This document shows, piece by piece, positions 60,812-64,000 of a stretch of DNA of 64,000 bases. The DNA lies in assembly GCF_000374025.1 (NCBI RefSeq), contig NZ_KB893176.1, forward strand, positions 124,001-188,000. Reading direction: 5' to 3'. The notes under the pieces are model-generated. The model searched no databases, was not told the DNA's origin, and saw only the letters and a program-made list of their open reading frames with translations. Made by a program: the position numbers and the translations under genes. Numbering within the stretch: position 1 is the first letter of the stretch; the number at the start of each line of letters is the position of its first letter. Source of the stretch: Spirosoma panaciterrae DSM 21099 (GTDB lineage: Bacteria > Bacteroidota > Bacteroidia > Cytophagales > Spirosomataceae).

Positions 60812-61975
60812 CTATCCGGCAAATGACTCGACGCCGGTGTCTTTCCAGCTCCTTGACGACGCTGACTCCAACACGGCTTCACACACCTTCTGGGTTTCCA
60901 GCGCATCCAGGAAGGTGGGGTGACACGGTTCACTGCTCTCCAGACTCTTCAGGAAATCAGCCACCTGATGGATGAAACTGTGTTCATAACCAATTCCTAA
61001 ACCGGGTACCCACCACTTGCTCATGTAAGGCTGATCGCCATCTGTCACATGGATCGAACGCCAGCCGCGCACAATTCCTTCATCGCCATGATCAAAATAC
61101 TCCAGTCGGTTCAGATCATGCAAATCCCATCGAATGGAAGCATGTTCGCCGTTGATCTCAAAGGTGTATAATGCCTTATGGCCACGGGCGTACCGCGTCG
61201 ATTCGAATAAGCCCAACGAACCATTCGCAAAATGGCAGTGGAAAATACAGGCATCGTCAATCCCTACGGGCTGTACCTTACCCGTCAGCGCGTGCATCCG
61301 CTCTTTCACGAACGTCTCGGTCACGGCCGATACATCGGTAATAGCCCCATTGAGCCACATAGCCGTATCGATGCAGTGCGCCAGCAGATCGCCCGTTACG
61401 CCCGAGCCCGCAGCCTCTACATCCATCCGCCAGGTACCCGCCCCTCCCTGAGGCACATCGGCACTGATGGTCCAGTCTTGCAGGAAGTTGGCCCGGTAAT
61501 GAAAGATCTTGCCCAGCTTTCCTGAATCCACCAGTTGTTTAGCCAGTGTAACGGCAGGTAAGCGACGGTAGTTGTACCAGACGGTATTGGCTACGCCAGC
61601 CTGCTCAATGGCATCGACCATCTGCTGAGCCTCAGCTACTGTACGAGCCAGTGGTTTTTCGCAGAGCACCATTTTGCCAGCGGCTGCTGCTGCTAACGCG
61701 ATTTCAGCATGGGAATCGTTGGGGGTACAGATGTCCACGGCATCAATATCATCGCGGGCGATGAGTGCTTTCCAGTCGGTTTCAATGGACTCATAGCCCC
61801 ATTGATCGGCAAAAGCCTGCACTTTTTCTGCATTGCGGGAGCAGACGGCTTTCAATACCGGCTTGTACGCTAATTCAGGGAAGAAATGACTGACCTGGCT
61901 GTAGCCATTGGAGTGGGTGCGCCCCATAAAGCCTGTGCCGATCAAGCCAATGCGTAGTTCTTTTTTGGTTGACAT
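60812..61975 (-). CDS. Gfo/Idh/MocA family oxidoreductase
   Basis: A 387-residue NAD(P)-dependent sugar or inositol oxidoreductase. The dinucleotide motif is [17 protein letters not shown] (about 8-24). The catalytic EKP motif is in [18 protein letters not shown] (about 105-122). The C-terminal domain has [20 protein letters not shown] and the putative acid and base His. It is the last of three minus-strand genes with the TIM-barrel isomerase and a cupin-like gene, likely a pathway for a ring sugar or polyol. The particular substrate is unknown. Confidence 0.93.
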   Translation of the reverse strand: MSTKKELRIGLIGTGFMGRTHSNGYSQVSHFFPELAYKPVLKAVCSRNAEKVQAFADQWGYESIETDWKALIARDDIDAVDICTPNDSHAEIALAAAAAGKMVLCEKPLARTVAEAQQMVDAIEQAGVANTVWYNYRRLPAVTLAKQLVDSGKLGKIFHYRANFLQDWTISADVPQGGAGTWRMDVEAAGSGVTGDLLAHCIDTAMWLNGAITDVSAVTETFVKERMHALTGKVQPVGIDDACIFHCHFANGSLGLFESTRYARGHKALYTFEINGEHASIRWDLHDLNRLEYFDHGDEGIVRGWRSIHVTDGDQPYMSKWWVPGLGIGYEHSFIHQVADFLKSLESSEPCHPTFLDALETQKVCEAVLESASSRSWKDTGVESFAG

Positions 61976-62055
61976 AAATTGATGTAAGGGATTTTTAGGT
62001 AGAGATCAGCTCGCCGTTGTGGCCATACCTGGCATCTCTATACTAGGTGCTGTTT

Positions 62056-63087
62056 CTATGCTTCGTACCAGCCGTGAGCCTGACGTACTTTGATCATCGT
62101 TGCCAGCACGTCATTCCAGGTTTGTTGTTTGAGCATCACGTCGTTGGGGAACATACAGCCGTCCCAGCAAATATGCCGGAAAGCTTTTGTCAACTCGCCA
62201 TTCTCATTGCGCAGCCAGTAGCCTGCATCGTGTACAATGTCGAGCTTCCCGTTGGGGTCCAGCGCCTGGCAGTGACGTCCTGTTTTATCGTGAGAGCCCG
62301 AGCCAAATACCGTCCCATCGTTCTGCGCGACGTGGAAGTCAATTGTCCAGGGGCGTAGGGCGGCTGTCACCTTCTTCAGAGCCTCCGAAAGGGCTTCCCG
62401 GTCGCTCCAGTCGAAATCAGGCGGCAGAATGCGATCTTCGGGACTATTGTAGCCCAGGGTGTAGAGTAAGGTATGAGCCATGTCGGCCTGGAAGCCCATA
62501 TTAGGCCGGTTCACCGCAACCAGTGTATCGACCATCGCTTTCCAGCTGTGCATTCCTCCCCAGCAGATTTCGCCTTCGGCGGCCAGTTTCTCACCATAGT
62601 CGGCGGCCACATCACAGGCCTGCTGGAAAGTCGACACAATGAGTTTGCTGTTGCCAACCGGGTCCACCGCCCAGTCGTGGGGCGAACTGGCCGAATCGAT
62701 GCGAACCACACCGCTGGGCCGAACTCCCAACTCCGTTAAGCGCTGCCCGATGTGGCAGGATTTACGCACCATTTCGACAAACTGAGCCCGTTGTTCTGGA
62801 CTACCCATGGCTGGCCCGCCCCAGATAGGCGCTACCAGCGAGCCGATTTTAAGGTTATAGCCGCCTACTTTATCGGCCAGCCGCTTAATATCATCGTCGG
62901 ACAGGTTGACATCAATGTGCTCAAAGAGAGCCAGATCGACCCCATCGAATTTAACCCCATCGACTTCGGCATTAGCCGTCAACTGGAGCATGGTATCGAA
63001 GTCGATAACGGGCTCGGAGTCGGGTCCTTTGCCGACTACACCGGGCCACATGGCATTGTGGAGTTTAGGATAGTTATTCTGGTTCAT
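62056..63087 (-). CDS. Sugar phosphate isomerase/epimerase family protein (AP_endonuc_2 TIM barrel)
   Basis: A 343-residue TIM barrel of the xylose-isomerase-like type. It shows VDLALFEHIDVNLSDDDIKR, SLVAPIWGGPAMGSPEQRA, KLAAEGEICWGGMHSWKA with the metal-ligand Glu, MGFQADMAHTLLYTLGYN with Asp and His, IDFHVAQNDGT and DPNGKLDIVHDAGYWL. Metal-binding residues are plausible. It lies between the Gfo/Idh/MocA gene and a cupin-like gene in the same orientation, with 80 and 133 nt gaps. It probably isomerises an oxidised sugar derivative made by its neighbour. Confidence 0.9.
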   Translation of the reverse strand: MNQNNYPKLHNAMWPGVVGKGPDSEPVIDFDTMLQLTANAEVDGVKFDGVDLALFEHIDVNLSDDDIKRLADKVGGYNLKIGSLVAPIWGGPAMGSPEQRAQFVEMVRKSCHIGQRLTELGVRPSGVVRIDSASSPHDWAVDPVGNSKLIVSTFQQACDVAADYGEKLAAEGEICWGGMHSWKAMVDTLVAVNRPNMGFQADMAHTLLYTLGYNSPEDRILPPDFDWSDREALSEALKKVTAALRPWTIDFHVAQNDGTVFGSGSHDKTGRHCQALDPNGKLDIVHDAGYWLRNENGELTKAFRHICWDGCMFPNDVMLKQQTWNDVLATMIKVRQAHGWYEA

Positions 63088-63119
63088 GGAAAGAGAACTG
63101 TTTGAAGGTTTTAGGTAAA

Positions 63120-63220
63120 ACGCTAACCCAGAGATTCGTCGAAAAACTACAAAGATTCACAGAGATTTCAGAAAAACTCCGTGTAATTTCCCTCTTCTTT
63201 TTGGACCTCTGTGTTGTTTT
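63120..63220. repeat. Possible eroded intergenic repeat
   Basis: CACAGAG (63139-63145) and CTCTGTG (63207-63213) bracket AAACTCCGTGTAATTTCC and T-rich sequence directly after the cupin-like gene. It resembles the CTCTGTG-type intergenic repeats of Bacteroidota, but the pairing is short. Weak. Confidence 0.3.
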
Positions 63221-64000
63221 TTACACTGCGCTCAGGTCCAGATCGGGATTGGCCGGGCCAAAGTGCTTTAGCATTACAATGGGGTCGGTGGAGGACGGGT
63301 TGACAATGGTGACGCCTTCCATAGCCGCCTGCTCACTAACGAAGAATTCGTCGTTCGTCAGTTGACCATACCGGATCATGGTTGGGGTTTCAATGTCCCA
63401 TACCCCCAGCTTCCCATGTCCCTGCATCATAATCAGCCCATAGGCCGCACTGTCCTTGATGGTAACCGTTTGACCAGGAAATACGGTGAGTTCTTTGGCG
63501 CTAAATGCCTCGTTTTTATAACAAACCCATACTTCGCGATAGCCTTCAGCCGCCATTTCGGCTTCATCACGGACAGGCTTAGGACGCATAAAGCGGTTCG
63601 CCATCATTTGTGGGTCGGTGTTCAGATCCCAGTCGATGGCTTCCATGAGCTGGTCGTAATCGCCAATCCGGTCTTTTGGCGTACCATTCCAGAGCAGCTC
63701 TTCAGGTATGATGGCTTCGTTGACCAGCGATTGGTACATGGCAAATACATCGGAGGCTTTCTGGGGTTCATAGGTACACAGGCTACCCGGTGCATGCAGC
63801 AAACCTGGCGGTACATCCCAGCCTGTGCCCGGTTCGAGCCGGTAAGCCGACGAATAGTTGGTAATCTTGTTATCACCTTTGGTGAAGTTCTGAAGGCACT
63901 CCTTGATCTGCTCTTTCGTAGTACCGGGAGCGATACCAATGAAGGTGTAGGGGAAATCACCACCGTGATTGTTCACCTGTGGTGGAAAGTAATACGCTTC
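63221..64000 (-). CDS. Cupin-like protein, 5' end outside the window
   Basis: The C-terminal 259 residues of a longer protein. The open frame continues to the window edge (EAYYFPPQVNNHGG), so its start is not here. The mannose-6-phosphate-isomerase-like cupin features are YRLEPGTGWDVPPGLLHAPG with His at metal-site positions, LTVFPGQTVTIKDSAAYGLI and GKLGVWDIETPT. Two cupin-type sheets seem present. It precedes the TIM-barrel isomerase in the same direction and probably belongs to the same sugar-handling operon. Confidence 0.8.
   Translation of the reverse strand, partial: EAYYFPPQVNNHGGDFPYTFIGIAPGTTKEQIKECLQNFTKGDNKITNYSSAYRLEPGTGWDVPPGLLHAPGSLCTYEPQKASDVFAMYQSLVNEAIIPEELLWNGTPKDRIGDYDQLMEAIDWDLNTDPQMMANRFMRPKPVRDEAEMAAEGYREVWVCYKNEAFSAKELTVFPGQTVTIKDSAAYGLIMMQGHGKLGVWDIETPTMIRYGQLTNDEFFVSEQAAMEGVTIVNPSSTDPIVMLKHFGPANPDLDLSAV

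Noticed and set aside
1..64000. Possible tRNA, rRNA, CRISPR, phage or transposase genes
   Set aside because: I looked for cloverleaf-like arms, regular spacer-repeat arrays and DDE-type transposase motifs and saw none that hold up. A covariance-model scan would settle RNA genes.

Overview
The window looks like a chromosomal segment of a Bacteroidota bacterium, most likely a Cytophagales member close to Spirosoma. The reasons are a complete SusC/SusD pair, -7 promoter elements of the type TAnnTTTG, DUF4249 and gluconate-2-dehydrogenase-subunit-3 families, LytS-type kinases, SdrD-B/DUF11 surface proteins, about 50 % GC, and many secreted proteins with signal peptides ending in AQ. I saw no rRNA, tRNA, CRISPR array, phage or complete insertion sequence. 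The taxonomic statement is inferred from gene content.

Layout. (1) 1-149: start of gcvP (glycine cleavage P protein) on the minus strand, cut by the window edge. (2) 310-11020: a glycan-assembly locus with a GT-C-like membrane protein, GT11 fucosyltransferase, GT2, two methyltransferases, a four-gene minus operon (large membrane protein, GT2 polyprenyl-phosphate sugar transferase type, DUF2304, GT4) and a flippase-like LPG_synthase_TM protein. (3) 11104-18387: M28 peptidase, a small membrane protein overlapping an ABC ATPase, and small secreted, lipo- and outer-membrane proteins. (4) 18511-26239: a minus-strand block with plant-polymer flavour: GMC oxidoreductase with its subunit 3, a DUF3748 propeller, pectinesterase, DUF1593 nucleoside-hydrolase-like protein, a frameshifted lipoprotein and a beta-propeller. 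(5) 26240-27950: gene-poor, partly decayed DNA with two small membrane proteins. (6) 27954-36819: a polysaccharide-utilisation-like locus: SusC, SusD and an 826-residue secreted protein, with a divergent membrane-tethered HTH protein that may be its regulator. (7) 37040-44868: a kinase-fold-like protein, two AraC regulators with an SDR reductase and a hydrolase, GNAT, NTF2-like and aldehyde dehydrogenase genes. (8) 45006-50850: a 1179-residue surface protein and small envelope proteins. (9) 50860-56428: two tandem LytS kinases, and divergent from them an OmpR/HK pair followed by a coiled-coil membrane protein. (10) 56473-64000: EEP phosphatase, HemJ, DUF892, nitrilase, and a minus-strand sugar module (Gfo/Idh/MocA, TIM-barrel isomerase, cupin-like protein) that runs off the window.

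The most distinctive non-genic feature is a set of intergenic inverted repeats placed just 3' of genes: an octamer hairpin between susC and susD, a perfect 36-bp stem nested in an outer repeat after susD, perfect 21-bp and 33-bp stems sharing a GATTTACACRGATC core, a decayed copy, and a purine/pyrimidine hairpin after the aldehyde dehydrogenase. They lack the T-run of ordinary terminators. The best candidate for an undescribed system is the divergent pair of the transmembrane HTH/PKD protein (27954-29294) and the SusCD locus, because no sigma/anti-sigma or hybrid two-component regulator lies nearby.
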